This document shows, piece after piece, positions 12,992-26,801 of a stretch of DNA of 64,000 nt. How positions within the stretch are numbered: position 1 is the stretch's first letter; each line of letters begins with the position of its first letter. Position numbers and translations under genes: made by a program. The stretch spans positions 13,274,489 to 13,338,488 of the forward strand of contig OZ007509.1 of NCBI GenBank assembly GCA_963931865.1, read 5' to 3'. Origin of the DNA: Axinella damicornis. Its lineage: Eukaryota; Porifera; Demospongiae; Axinellida; Axinellidae. The notes below the pieces were generated by a model that worked only from the letters and a program-made list of their open reading frames with translations, did no database searches and was not told the DNA's origin.

Positions 12992-15297
12992 ACACACATA
13001 CACACCTCACAGATTGGACAGCGTCTCTCACCAAGTACATGCAAGAGTGTGTCTGGCGAATTTGCAATGAGAGTGTATTTTCCCGACATGAGAGTCACTC
13101 TGCCAGCAGAACTCCCTCCATTGGAAATGCACCCCAAACCCCGACCGAGGAGAGCCTTGCTGAGGTCAACCGCTGGCAGTACATGGTGCATCTCTCAAGC
13201 TGGCTGTATGAGGTAAGACCATTCTTTGGTGCTAGGGGTAGCGATTTCCCAAAGATGGGTTCCAGGGTGCTCCCCGTCCTTTCCTGAGCTAAACAATGAT
13301 CACTGTATTGGCTAGCTGCTACGAGTATGTATATACATGTACCTCATACGGTTGCACAGAGCAGAAGCCATACTCCTACACATCGTATGTAGATTAACTT
13401 GACAGTGGATTTGACTGGGGGTCGCATAACATGATATCACACTGTGGTACATGATGATAGTTTTGCATGACACCTCATGCTAATCCCTAGCCTCATTCCT
13501 AGGTCTGCGCCATTTTCTGTTGCACTAAGAACGTGAAAGGCCTGGTATCTTTTCTCACATGCGTGACATTAAGGATAGAATGGTGGTAGAAAGAACTTAA
13601 TTGAACGTGAGCGCCCTGGGTCTCAAGAATGGCATAGGTACCAGGTAACTTACCACATGTACGTATCTAGCTAGTGGGGACGACTGTCATACACACCAAG
13701 CGTTGAACTTGTAGTTGGTTGAACAATACCCGAAGCTTTGCTTTTTCATTCTGAACATTTTTGTCTCGGCACTTCGAGACAGTGCTGGAGGCGTAGCTAC
13801 GTGGTACTTGTACATTCATACGTCTCGTTTGGAATGCACATGTGTGAGTATACTATCGTGCATGCGTCTTGGTGAACAAGCGCAGAAATCAAGACTCAAA
13901 ATAATGTTACCTGCGGCGTTTCTGAGCCAAAAGAGATGCCTAAAACTACAGGAAATACTAGCTGAGGTAAACTGAAAGACCGAGAAGAAGCCACAAGCAA
14001 AAAATTGAGTCTAGGCGAGTAAGAGATCGTTTGAGGAGACAACAACAAAGCTGTGAACAGCGTGAGCAAGCCTTAGAATCTATGTGAGTGATCGATTGAG
14101 GAGGCAACAAAAAGCCGTGAACAGCGTGAGCAAGCCATATAATCTAGGCGAGTGAGTAAGGAGTCTGCAACAAAGCCAAGAACAGCGTCAGCAACAACTT
14201 CAGACCAGGCGGGAAAGTAGCAGATTAACCGGACAGCAGATAAGTACTGTGCAGTGACAACTTCAGTTAGAAACTCAAAGAACCCGGAACAAAACTGTGG
14301 GAAGAAGATATTGGTACCCTACATGGCAACAACTCATATCGTTTTGAGAATGTGGAAGTCCGTGAGTTTAATCAAAGACGGTACCTTTCAAAGGCAAAAC
14401 ACAGTTCTATCGCAGAAGACTTCAGTGATTCAGATGCACAAGACAACCACAACCAAATCCTCGATCCAACACTCATTGCTGTTCCTCGCCTGGATTCATG
14501 CATGGCATGTATGCACCGCAAGACGACAGTTGAGCCAATGACACATCCCTTGCGGCGCTGTTCGAAATGCTCTCTGATGCAGAGATTGGACAAATGTGCT
14601 GAACAACTATCTGCCAAGCTTATAGTCCAACAAAGTGCAACCAACAAGCAGCTACACGCATTTGGTCACATCCTGCAGGATATACATGTAGCTGGCACAG
14701 ATGAAGTCACACAAGAAGCTCTCCTTCTCTCTGAGCCCATTTCATCTCTGATCTACAATGTCAATGATGTCATTCATCAGATAAGTTAACTACCATGATT
14801 ACATCATTGTATATCATGTAAGGAGCGTCATGGACCTCGACCCATGGCAGGATTCAGGAATCACACTGCCAGATAATGAAATCATCGTGTCATGCCTAAG
14901 CAGGCGGTAAATTTTAGTGTTTTCCAACTACAACTTGAGATCGATATCTGGAGCTGTAATAAAATCCACCTCCTGGGTCAGCTATACATCTCATACCTAC
15001 CACCACTGTAGCACTACGAATAACAATCAGGGTGGGTAACAAAAGCGATTGCACCTAGATTAATTATTCAAGCTATTGGGGCCAATAAAATCACATATAA
15101 TCAACCCCCTGGCCCAGCAAAAGGGTTGAATTACTTATTTAAGGCTAATTATGTCATGCTCATGTGAGAAAAGATACCAGGCTCTCCCCACTTTTCGTAC
15201 TTCAAGTGACGAAAAGCTGGGGCCTGGGAACGAGGCTATTGTTTCCACGTACCCACCCATACTGCCTTACGTGGTTCTATTCTTTCCTTGCTCTTAA

Positions 15298-15339
<42 letters not shown>

Positions 15340-18300
15340 CTGACATCTTCATGTGCATAATTGATTTTATACCAGGAGAGTCTTCTGGACTGCCATGAAT
15401 TCTTGAGGTGGTTGGTGGAGAGGGTTGAGCACATCAAAGCAAATGACACAAAGGCACTGCAGTTATATCTTCCTCTTGTGCTCAGGGTAAGTAGCTCCAC
15501 AAGAGTACTATAGTTGTACCTTCCTCTTGTGCTCAGGGTATACGTATGTAAGTATCTCCACAAGAGCACTATAGTATAGCTTCCTCTTGTGCTCAGGGTC
15601 CACAAGAGCACTATACTTGTACCTTCCTCTTGTGCTCAGGGTACTAAGTAGCTCCACAGTATGATGAGCTGGAGGTGTACGATCAAAATTGGAGGTGTAG
15701 AAGGCCTGGGAACGAGGCTACCAGCTATCCCAAGTCAAGTTGATTTAAGTTACTTAGTCCTTTCCCAAGTCATTCCCCACCTCCAGCGTCTTTGATCATT
15801 GTGTAAACAGACAAAGCTAAAACTTCTTGTTGAAGACATGTAGCTTAAGAACCGGACGTAGAACGACCTGGGGCCTGGTCCAGTTGTGTACTGTGGACCA
15901 CTTGTGTGTCTGCTGACTGTGGACCACTTGTGCGTCTGATTAAACATTACTGTTGTGTCTGTTCTCTCTTGTCCACAGCACCTCCTGGACATTGGGAGCT
16001 GTATCTCACTGGCGAAACCGCTCGTAAACTACTGCTGCCAGCGGCTTGCCATTCTGTTCGATCTTGACCAGAAGCTGAAGAAACTCCAAGTACCCCCGAC
16101 CATTGGAACAGCTGTTAAACCCACAGAGTCAAGCATCCCAGAAACTATGGAGACAGGTGAAGAAGATGACAAGGATTCCGTTTTCAATCATCCTGTGAAG
16201 TTGGAAAAAGAAGACACTTCGATTAAACAAGAAAAAATGGACGCCAAGAGTCCATGTTCCAGCCAGTCTCCGGGAAGATCCAGAGAACGTAAGCAGGCCT
16301 CGGAATCAGTGAGCACTTCAAGAGAGAAAAAGCAGTCCACTTCTATTGTTCCTGGTGATGAGGAAGACCCTAGCATTAATGAAAGCAAGGCCAACATCTC
16401 ACATCGGCCCGCCCACCTTGGCTGGTGTGCCCATCACTCTGGGGTGATGTTGCAGCTCAGCTGCATCATACAAACAGCTGCAATCAAATGCCCGACGGCG
16501 TTTGTGCACACCCGGGTTGCCGGGAGGGGTATGAGTTCTAGGGATGGTAGCAGGGGCAATTCACCCCTCGACCTGCTACCAGTAGGGCTACCTGACTTAC
16601 CCATGGTGCCCCTCAGACAAGACTTACAGAGGAAGGTAATTGGTCGCTCTATACGTGTACCTATGGTAGACAGCAAACAAGTTGAGGTACGTATGGGTCC
16701 AAATCTTTTGAACTCCATGTACAAGTATCTGTGATGAGTTACAACTGAATTCAGCGATAGAACCAGACCTGTTCAGGTGCTCCGGTAGATTTCAGTAGGG
16801 TCCATGTTAGTAGTAGTAGTAGTAGTGTTGACACTTGTTATAGCCTGTCAACCTTTGAGAGGAGAGCATTGGAACAGGCAACTCCTCCCCCCCCCCCCCC
16901 CCCCCCCCCGTGTAAACAAAACCAGTGCAGTCTTCTGCAGTCTTCTGTCCCGAAATGGTGTGTGTGAGGTATTGGGCGATTTCTCCAGATTAGCATCTAG
17001 ATCAACAGTACCTCACACACCACACACACACACACACTCACACACCACATGCACACACGCACACACTCACACACCACATGCACACACGCACACACTCACA
17101 CACCACATGCACACACACACACCACGGTAGCTTCTCACTGTCCTTGTGTCAGCAGAGCAGGAGATACAGCAGAGGAGCAAGGCCTCTGAGTGTGGATGGT
17201 CCTCCATGACTGTTGCTGATCTGCAAACAACATCAGAAGGTTTGTCATCCCCCTCACTTGTACAATAAGAGGAAGGATAAGTGGGAGAGAATGGAAGGGG
17301 GGGAACGGAGGGGAGGGAGGGGGGAGGGAGGGGGGAGGGGGGAAGGGGGAGGGGGAGGGGGAGGGACTAACTGTTGTACTGATGCCCAACCAGAGAGTCT
17401 ACACTTGATATTCCCCAGCGTTAGTCCCTATTCACTTTAATTCCCAATCTGTCTGCGTTTAACGGTATTTCTATCTGGCTGTCTGTCTGTCTGTTATTTT
17501 GAAGGCTCGAACATCCAGAAGATTCTGAAGACCCTGGATGTGCTGGACAACCAACCGTTCTACAGTTGCCGCACCCACAACCCCCTCACCACCCTCTACT
17601 GTCGCCTCGCAGCCCTACAGAAAACTGCAGAGGTCAGTACACATGTGAGCAGTTAAGGTAGGAAGCACGGCATCGGCGAAATCGCGCAATTTTACTCATG
17701 AATAATTAATGAGATGACGTCACTCGCATACGGTTATTTAGAGTTATTCATCTGTTTACGTTTTCCCATGGCGGCAACCGGAATAAACAAGGGGGGCTTC
17801 TCTCTTTGATGCGGCTAGCGGCCCTTTCGAGTTTCAAATCGGTACTCTGATGTGGCCGTGCGGTACCTTGAAGATTTGTTTGAACACTCTTTTTTTTTTT
17901 TTTTCTTTTTTTTTAAGTAAAGAGCTATTCTGGCTTATTGAATGTAGCGATGGGCTATCTGAGTGTGAATAGCTAGGTGGAGTGAGCAGGAATGTTTGTG
18001 GGTCTGCTGAAGTGGCCGAAGAACAGCCTGGAAAGTGAACAGCCTCCGACAGCTCCCTGGCCAAGGTACTCTAGAGAGTTGACCTTTCGGCATTACAGGC
18101 CCCGCCCATTTTCGTGTTAGGGCGAATTTGGCTGGTTTGGTAGCTGGACTGGGCTGGTGAGAGGGAGTAGATGTGTGGCCAAAACTCTGTAACCGAGAGG
18201 TGAACGTGGAAAAGCATCCCTAGTTTTGCAGGGGGTAGGTTGACCTTTCGGAAACTGGCCTTGGCTTGAGTCGGTTTTAGTTGGTGTGCGTGGAATTTTT

Positions 18301-19024
18301 TTTGAAAGCCTAGGGTAGCCAAACCTCTGTTTTTGAGGGTGGCAGTGAGTTTTGGGCTGTAGCCTGCAAGTGAGGAGAGCAGGTGGTAAATCCATCCGTA
18401 GTTTTGGGGCCTGTTTTGTGTGTGTATTGATGATGGGGTCAGAGTGTGGGTGGGGCCTTGGAGAGGGTCCAAATTTTCAGTTTCGTAGAGGGCCTTAAAA
18501 TTGAGTTTTAGGGCATTTTCAAGCAGAGGGAGCAGTTTGATGCAAAGTATTGCTGAAACTTGTGTACGCTTTGATGGTGCCCATTTATCCATCAACTTGG
18601 TTTCGGAGATCGCGGTACCCATGTTTACTACCTTAAACCAGACCGCATAAACGTTTTGTTGCTCAGGTCGTGCAGCTTATAAATGGAGTTAGAGATTGAA
18701 GGGGAACAATATTTGAAAGGGGGAGTAGCACGTATTGTAAAGTGATCAATCCCTTGTTAAACTAATCGAAAGCAACTTTAGAGGGTAGTATTGCAACCAG
18801 TGGCACTATGGCAATCCGTGGCACTATGGCAACCCGTGGCACTATGGCAATCGCAAGTAGCGCAGATGCTCACAAGATGGAACTCATGTATTACGGAAAT
18901 GGCAGCGTATATCCAGTGATACTACTGCACATACTCAGATGCGTTACGTGCGCATGTCAGCCTGCCTTATGGGCATTACAGTGTCTGTAGCAACAAATGC
19001 CCACCCACCCTGGTGGGGGAGGGG

Positions 19025-19061
<37 letters not shown>

Positions 19062-22000
19062 AACACCCCGGTACCCCCCTTTAGGGAAAATACTGATTAT
19101 GTACATTCTTGACTGTATCCACTCTCTGTCTGAAGGTTCCACTGGGTGATGATATGCTGGTGATGCTGCTGTGCCAGTGGGCAGTCACTCCTCACAGAGC
19201 TGGGGAGCACAGGCCCCTCATGGCCGCCAGGCTGCTGCTCCAGAGGCAGACTGAGATACTGAAGGTAACATAACTGTCTGCTTACCTGTGTGTACAATAC
19301 TTGACTTACCAATCAGAGTTGATTAGTCACTTTGGTATTGAAACATGATTATAAGGTTTCTTCAGAATCTCGTGTCATCAAACTGGCAATGTATCGACTG
19401 CAATGCTGTAGTCTTCTTCAGGGGCACATCAATATATATGTATGACTAGGAATGCAATGCAAAAACATGGAAGCATATGTAAACGCACACACACACACAT
19501 GTACACACAGGGTGAAGGGTGGCGGGATGACTACAACCTTGATGCTATGGACGACAGCTGGGAGGAGGTCTCCATGCCTCAGTTAGGCTATGTCCCTGAC
19601 TTCCCATTCCAATCCATGCTGTTCAAGTTCCTGGACACAAGGGCACCACTCCCTGGTAATTGTCGTTTGGTCAAAATTTGTGTTGTGGACTTTTGGTATA
19701 GTCAGTGCAAACTGTGGCCTACGTATTTCTGAGCTAGTGGTTTAAGTAATGTTGACAACACATTGCAGTTTCAGTTGAGTTTACTGACGAGTTGAGTGAT
19801 GCAAAGTAGATATGCTCCCAGTGGTATGGGTTGCTGACCATTGTTGTGTGCTCCCAGTGGTATGGGTTGCATGACTGTTAGGTGTGGGGTTTGTAGGTGG
19901 CACTTATTCTGTGTGTGCATGCTGGCCATTGTTGTGTGCTCCCAGTGGTATGGGTTGCATGTGCATGCTGACCATTGTTGTGTGCTCCCAAGTGGTATGG
20001 GTTGCTGGCCATTGTTGTGTGCTCCCAGTGGTACGGGTTGCTGGCCATTGTTGTGTGCTCCCAGTGGTATGGGTTGCTGACCATTGTTGTGTGCTCCCAG
20101 TGGTATGGGTTGCATGACTGTTAGGTGTGGTGTTTGTAGGTGGCACTTATTCTGTGTGTCCATGCTGGCCATTGTTGTGTGTGGCCTGTCTGTGTACATG
20201 TAAGTGTATTGTCTGTTAAGGTGCAAGGTAAGCCATGACTGGCATGTGCTGAGCTGCACTGTTTGCGTTTTTGTAGTCATTCTCAGCAACCTCACTGCTG
20301 CCTGCAGAGCGTACTCAGATTGTTGCACGGAGCTATGTACCATGCATGCTGAACAGTTACATGTGTGCTTGAATTGAGAGCTGCACTGTCTGCGTTTTTG
20401 TAGTCATTCTCAGCAACATCACTGCTGCCTGCAGAGCGTACTCAGATTGTTGCACGGAGCTACGTACCATGCATGCTGAACAGTTAACTATGTGTATGTG
20501 CTTGAGTTGAGAGCTGCACTGTCTGCGTTTTTGTAGTCATTCTCAGCAACCTCTCACTGCTGCCTGCAAACTTACTCAGATTGTTGCATGGAGCTACGTA
20601 CCATGCATGCTGAACAGTTAACTATGTGTATGTGCTTGAGTTGAGAGCTGCACTGTTATTCATTAATCCCCTTCCCTGCCCTCTCCCAACACACACACAC
20701 ACGTGTACCAGATGACCTCGCTACTCCTCTGAAGGGCACAGACGCATTCTTTCGGCTGGTTATCCTTTTCTCTGAGCTCATCCGCCTCAACGTCTTCTCC
20801 TACACCAACTACCTCTCCACCCTCATTGCCCGAGGAGAAATCAAGTCACCGATCATCCCTCTCCTCCCTTTCGCTAGGGATTCCCAGTTGACAGTCGGAC
20901 CCATGCACAAGCCCCTAAGCCTCACCATTTCTTACCCAGCCCTAAAAAAGCCTCGTCTTGATAATGGTAGTTCACTGGGTGGGAGCCAGTCAACGCTCGG
21001 AGGCACCTCTAGTCCGCCTTCCCCTGGAAGCTTGTCCGGATTTGGATTTGGGGGACAGCAGGACACGTTCTCTTCAGCTCTGAATTTTATTTCGGGTACC
21101 GACTCTGGTTCAACACTGCAACTGTACCAGCCAGAGCCGACCAACGTTGATGAGAACACGGCCCTACAGCTGGAGAGGAAGCACAAGTTGGAGAGCCTTC
21201 TGGCATCAGACAGCCACGAGTCTTCCCAGTTGATGGTGTCACCGCTGAATTTCAACTCCCCACCTCATGACACTGCTTCATCACCACTCGCACCATCCAA
21301 ATCAGACCCCTTCAATTTCTCCCTCTCCTTCCCACCCACCAACTCCCTGTTCATGGAAGAAGACCATAGCGTTGACGTCACCATCAACAAGCGAGCCTCG
21401 AGGCACTTGCTTTACGCAACCTACTTTCCGATCAGTGACTCACATCTTACAAAACAAGAGCTTAACGAACGTGCTGTTGTGCTCTGTGGTGTAGGAAAGA
21501 CCAGAAACAGAGTCGAGAGAATCGTGAAGAAAATTACGGTAGACGTTGAGCACTACTTCAGGCTACTCTCGGGAATTTCGACCCCCTTCCTTCCAGATTC
21601 CAAATTTCAGGATATCATGCAACAGTTCCGAGCCCTGCCTTCCTTTGAGCAAAGAATTATCGCAACAGCTTGCGAGAAAATTCTTCGAAGCTCTCTCAAG
21701 AGGCGAAGTGGAGGGAGCAGTACCGGAGTCCACTATCCTGCGTGCGCACAACTGGTATTTGTGTGTGAGCTACTGGAAGTTTCAGGTGGCGTTCAACAGA
21801 TTTTGGAGCTGCTGGTCGACATCATTGCCTGTGATCATCCAAGCGAGCAGAGAGATGAGAAGGAGACTTTTGAAGCCCACCGACCCCTTCCCCCTCTCCC
21901 AGCTGACCTCTGCCTTCCAGTGGTTTCCCTCCTGCAGAAGTACTTTTCCTGCCTCATTCTCTCCCAGCAGGACACTGCCGTCGTGTTTGAGGGGTAAGGT

Positions 22001-22255
22001 TGTACTTGAGGGTTATATAAGGTGGTGTTTCAGGGGTAATTTAGGTATTGTTTGAGGGGTAACTTAAGGTATTGTTTGAGGGGTAAGGTCGTGTTTGAGG
22101 AGTAAGGTCATGTTTTTGAGTTAGCAACATAAGGAGTCTGTCAGGCATTGGTGCTTGACCAAGGATATGAGTCTACATCATAACAACGTTAACGCATTGA
22201 TCATACCTGCATGATTGAGGGCTACATTCAGACAACTCCTTCATATATGCACACA

Positions 22256-22342
<87 letters not shown>

Positions 22343-24211
22343 TTGCACCCACTCAGGCTCTGTCACGTTCTGGATTATCTGCACAGGCCAACAGAACTCA
22401 ACACCTCCCAGAAGGCAGTGTTTGTCTTTCTACACAGGCTCTATACCAACTGTACCTACCTCCAGGTAGGTGGAATTGGATGCATCTGTAATAGTGCCCA
22501 GTCTCTCACCACCTCCCAGCTTGCAGTGTGCACAGGGAGGACCACCTGTGCTCAGGGAGGACCACCTGTGCACAGGGAGGACCACCTGTGCTCAGGGAGG
22601 ACCACCTGTGCTCAGGGAGGACCACCTGTGCTCAGGGAGGACCACCTGTGCTCAGGGAGGACCACCTGTGCTCAGGGAGGACCACCTGTGCTCAGGGAGG
22701 ACCACCTGTGCTCAGGGAGGACCACCTGTGCTCAGTCCCTTCATATATTCCAGCATGGGGCATCCTGGGTTTCTCCAGTCCCTGTTCCTGTAGATAACAG
22801 TGTTCTTGCTAGGCTCTACCAAAGGGCACTGTTCCCTTTGGGCTTCTAATGTGTGCCCTTTGTGGTCTGGTCTAAAAGCACAATGTGCCCTTTGCCAGCC
22901 TCTGCACATTGCATGATGACCTTTTAGTAGCCACTTGCAATACATGGGTTACTGACCAGCATGAATCTCATTATGTGCCCCTCTTAAACAAATTTCTGGT
23001 GAGAACACTGGTAGATAAATGTACAGCATAGCTCAGACCAAGAGCACATGACAATATCACTGTGATGTCGTCATGCACTCTTGCTCAAACCATGTAGCTG
23101 CACCCACATGAGCTACTCTTTGCATGGTAACGAAAGTACAAGCCTTATTCCCAGGTCTATACCTTACACAGAAATGTCCACACTTTGTGCATCCCTGTGT
23201 ACCCGCTATTGCATAACCCTAGTCACTGGTGAGACCACTATGTCGGACTAGCCTCGTTCCCAGGCTCCTCCCCCTGCACGCGCTGACGAAAAATACTGGC
23301 CAGAGAGTAGTCTCATTCTCAGACAGTGAGTGTATCGCTTCCAGTCTAGTCTTGGTCCCAGACCCAACCAACCCCAGCGCGGAGCAGAGCAACACGTGTA
23401 CACACTGGATGAAAGGTCTGGGAACAAGACTGTCAGTAATCATCGTCAGTGATACAACTGGACAGGTGCTAGGATGACTCAGTTATACATGCCAAAAACA
23501 GGATGGCTGATCCAGCAGCTAGGAGATGAAAGTGAAAGTGTCTATTCCCCAGCTAATAGTTTTTCATACATACATCTACACCTAGCCACACAGACCTCTA
23601 CAAAGAATAATGTCACTTTGTAACTCAATCGCAATCTATATACCTGCAGAAAACGTATCGCACGACGTTTGGGCAGTACTGCCACAAGATTGGGCAGATT
23701 CCGGGAGTGCTGAGCGAGTCCTTCCCCCCCACCAAGACCGACCATTCCTGGCACAGGACGATGCTGCTTGTCAACCTCACAAAGCCAAGGTAAGACTATA
23801 GTCTCATTCCCCGGCTTTTTGTTGCATATATACTGTGCAGAAAAAATTGCTCTGTACATAAGTATATACTGTCTTGTAGTGCTAACTTAGCCTCACTCCG
23901 CGGGCTTTGTGTGGCATGTACATATATACTGTGTTAGCCTAGCCTCACTCCAAGGTCACCCCCGCACCCTCTACTCCTGCCTTCTGTTTCCCAGTACTTG
24001 CAGCATCCCTCAAATGTGTGCGTACATTCAGAACAACAGCTATCCCCCCTATCCGAAGACCGTCTTCATCTTTGTCACGGATGTCTTCTCCAGTGCCTGC
24101 CAGAAGAACATCAACTGGTAGGCCATTCATATTTTTGTGCACAGTTAAAGACATTGCCCCCCCCCCCCTTAGAGATTTCAAACCCAGACCCCACTAAATG
24201 GTGCACTGAAT

Positions 24212-24242
<31 letters not shown>

Positions 24243-26768
24243 TTTTCTGTTTTGCCCCCCCCCCCCTTGTGATATTTTCTGAAATAAACTTCCAACAATG
24301 TTCTTCTTACCACACACACATACATACACTTGTACAGTCCCACATTGTGTGACCTGGCTCGTGTGTGTGCAGAGGTGTGTTGTGCGTGTGGTACCCTGGT
24401 GAACTCGGAGCTGATGGGAGCCTTCCGGGCCCTCTGCCTGCCCACGACCATGAAGTCCTGCCACACTGGTTTCACCCACCTCACCGGCAAAACCAATGTA
24501 TGCAGCCCAAACTCCTCCTTCCTCTTTCTTCCTTCAAATTTCTTGCAATTTAGAAAGAAAATACTTACGAAAATTGAAATTCAATCTTGACAGTATAGTG
24601 GAAACTGCAGCAATGAGATTACTAATCCCCTCCCAGAAAAAAAGTCTACTTGAAGTGTATTGCAGACCGAGACATTGCTCTCCTGAGAGCCAGTGACATT
24701 TTTCAGTAGTTCCTCCAGCACCACGGAATGAGATAATTATGTGCATGGTTTTGTCATCTTTTGAGCCACAATTTGTGATAAAGGTGAAGCATATCTTTGA
24801 GCATTCATTTTGGTGCCTGGTCTCTTGTCTGTGTAAGTGAAACCTGAGGTTGCAAACAAGCATTTTGAAGGACCAAGTTGGCTGTCTATTTCTCATACAA
24901 ACACTCTTAATTATCATGGCGTAACTACCATTTGAGGCAGTTGCCGATATACATGTTGTATATAGCCTTCAATATGACTCAAACTTGACCCGCTCTACAT
25001 GTATGTCAGCTCGTTCCTAGTTTATTCTAGGATATTGGAACGAGACCTCATGTCCCAAGATTGCTCCAGAAAGATCTGTGCGCTTATATGTACTTCAAGA
25101 ACACCTACCGTCGGCGCTCTAATTATGCATGGGCACAGAATACATAAGTGAGTTGCTTTCTCGTACCTTCACTGATGTCCCAGCCATATCGCAACTGTGT
25201 CATTATACATCACCGTTCACAGGCAATGATGTGATGAGTCCTCTTTGCCGTTCAACTGTACTGTGTGCGTTTCGAGCTAGCTGTCATGCTGCCGTTATTA
25301 TCGCATTGCGCAAATTAGTCCCCGGAGTGTGACACTTTATCGGTTTGAGACATTGAATTTTGACTCAAAATTAGCATAATTAGAGCACCTACGGTACGTT
25401 GTTCAAGCTCTTGCCACCGGATCAACCCAAATTGCTTCCTATGGCTCTGCTATGTCTAACTTGTCTCCTCGATCTCAAAATCTAGTCCACCATCAAAGCA
25501 AATTGTGACATTTTACTTACTGTCATACTTATCGTGTGTCTATCATGTGTCTATCGTGTGTCTATCATGTGTTTGAATGTCTGCAGATCCTGATGGACCC
25601 TGGCATCCACTCAAACCTGGTGACTTTTGTCGCCCTGCTGGTTGCCAATGGCTGCTTCCTGCTCAGTGACATCATCTCATACATCATTAAGCCCATCATT
25701 CGTATCCAGCTCATGCACCCGCAAGGTAGATTTGAGAAAACTACAGTGGTAGTTTCCAGTTCACCATATTAACTCTCAGTTCCCATCCCACCCTCTCTCC
25801 TCTCTCCGACCCTTTTTCTCTCCTCTCTCCCTCCTTCCCCTCCCTTTATCCTCTCTCCCTCCTTCCCTCCCTCCCTCCCTCCTCCTACGTACCTCTCTCC
25901 TTCTCAACCTCCTCCCCTCCTTCCCTCCCTCCCTCCCTCCCTCCTTCCCTCCCTCCCTCCCTCCCTCCCTCCCTCCCTCCCTCCCTCCCTCCCTCCCTCC
26001 CTCCCTCCCTCCCTCCTTCCCTCCTCCCTCCCTCCCTCCCTCCCTCCCTCCCTCCCTCCCTCCCTCCCTCCCTCCCTCCCTCCTTCCCTCCCTCCCTCCC
26101 TCCCTCCCTCCCTCCCTCCCTCCCTCCCTCCCTCCCTCCCTCCCTCCCTCCCTCCCTCCCTCCCTCCCTCCCTCCCTCCTCAGGGACATCCCAGCACAGC
26201 ACCCTCTCCCTGGAGTTTGTAAGTCTGCTGGTTCGTCACCTCCTAGTTGACGACTACATCGATGGCCACCACACCTCTGAATTCGAACATCCAATCTCTC
26301 NNNNNNNNNNNNNNNNNNNNNNNNNNNNNNNNNNNNNNNNNNNNNNNNNNNNNNNNNNNNNNNNNNNNNNNNNNNNNNNNNNNNNNNNNNNNNNNNNNNN
26401 NNNNNNNNNNNNNNNNNNNNNNNNNNNNNNNNNNNNNNNNNNNNNNNNNNNNNNNNNNNNNNNNNNNNNNNNNNNNNNNNNNNNNNNNNNNNNNNNNNNN
26501 CATCCAATCTCTCTGCCACCCTTTGTTCGGCACTACCTACACGCCAAATGTAGAGAGCTTGACTTTACCTTTGTCATTTCTCTGCTCAAAGACCTCCTGA
26601 GCATCAGTCAACACAGGTATTCACCATGGCTTCTTTGTGTGAGAGAACGTGGTGTAGAGTGACTAATGAAGTAGCCTGTGGCCTAGGAAACCACTAAGGA
26701 GACCAACCAGTAATAATATTATGTTATGTAAGGGAGGTCACCATTTATAGGATGCAGTTATGCACAAT

Positions 26769-26801
<33 letters not shown>

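Larger units (their letters stand above)
4179..13012 (+). other. MED12 intron 1 (8.8 kb) with a nested antisense gene and repeats
   Basis: The intron holds AT-rich DNA (4690-4860), a Mutator-like MITE at 5529-5598, a TIR element copy at 5745-6172, poly-C runs at about 6329-6351 and 7371-7397, a longer MITE at 7988-8340, the antisense two-exon gene at 8810-11551, a repeat copy at 11690-12060 and a 55-bp minisatellite at 12278-12741. The intron ends in poly-C plus a CA tract just before exon 2. No other host exon was recognised. Confidence 0.7.

Noticed and set aside
16636..16734. Read-through extension of MED12 exon 4 to the stop near 16734
   Set aside because: Similarity to MED12 continues in the next exon and the GTAATT donor keeps phase; the extension resembles intron.
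19771..20343. 190-codon minus-strand open frame with Ile-Pro-Leu-Gly-Ala-His-Asn-Asn repeats
   Set aside because: It simply translates the intron 8 minisatellite; no splice or conservation support.
22211..22849. 212-codon open frame with His-Thr and Thr-Thr-Cys-Ala-Gln-Gly-Gly repeats
   Set aside because: It is built from the CA tract and the 20-bp minisatellite flanking a true MED12 exon.
26301..26500. Missing coding sequence in MED12
   Set aside because: The 13-base overlap and phase agreement suggest nothing is missing, so I did not infer extra residues.
25776..26519. Long Gly/Arg/Glu-rich open frame on the minus strand
   Set aside because: It is the complement of the CCCT microsatellite and crosses the N gap; no codon structure beyond the repeat.
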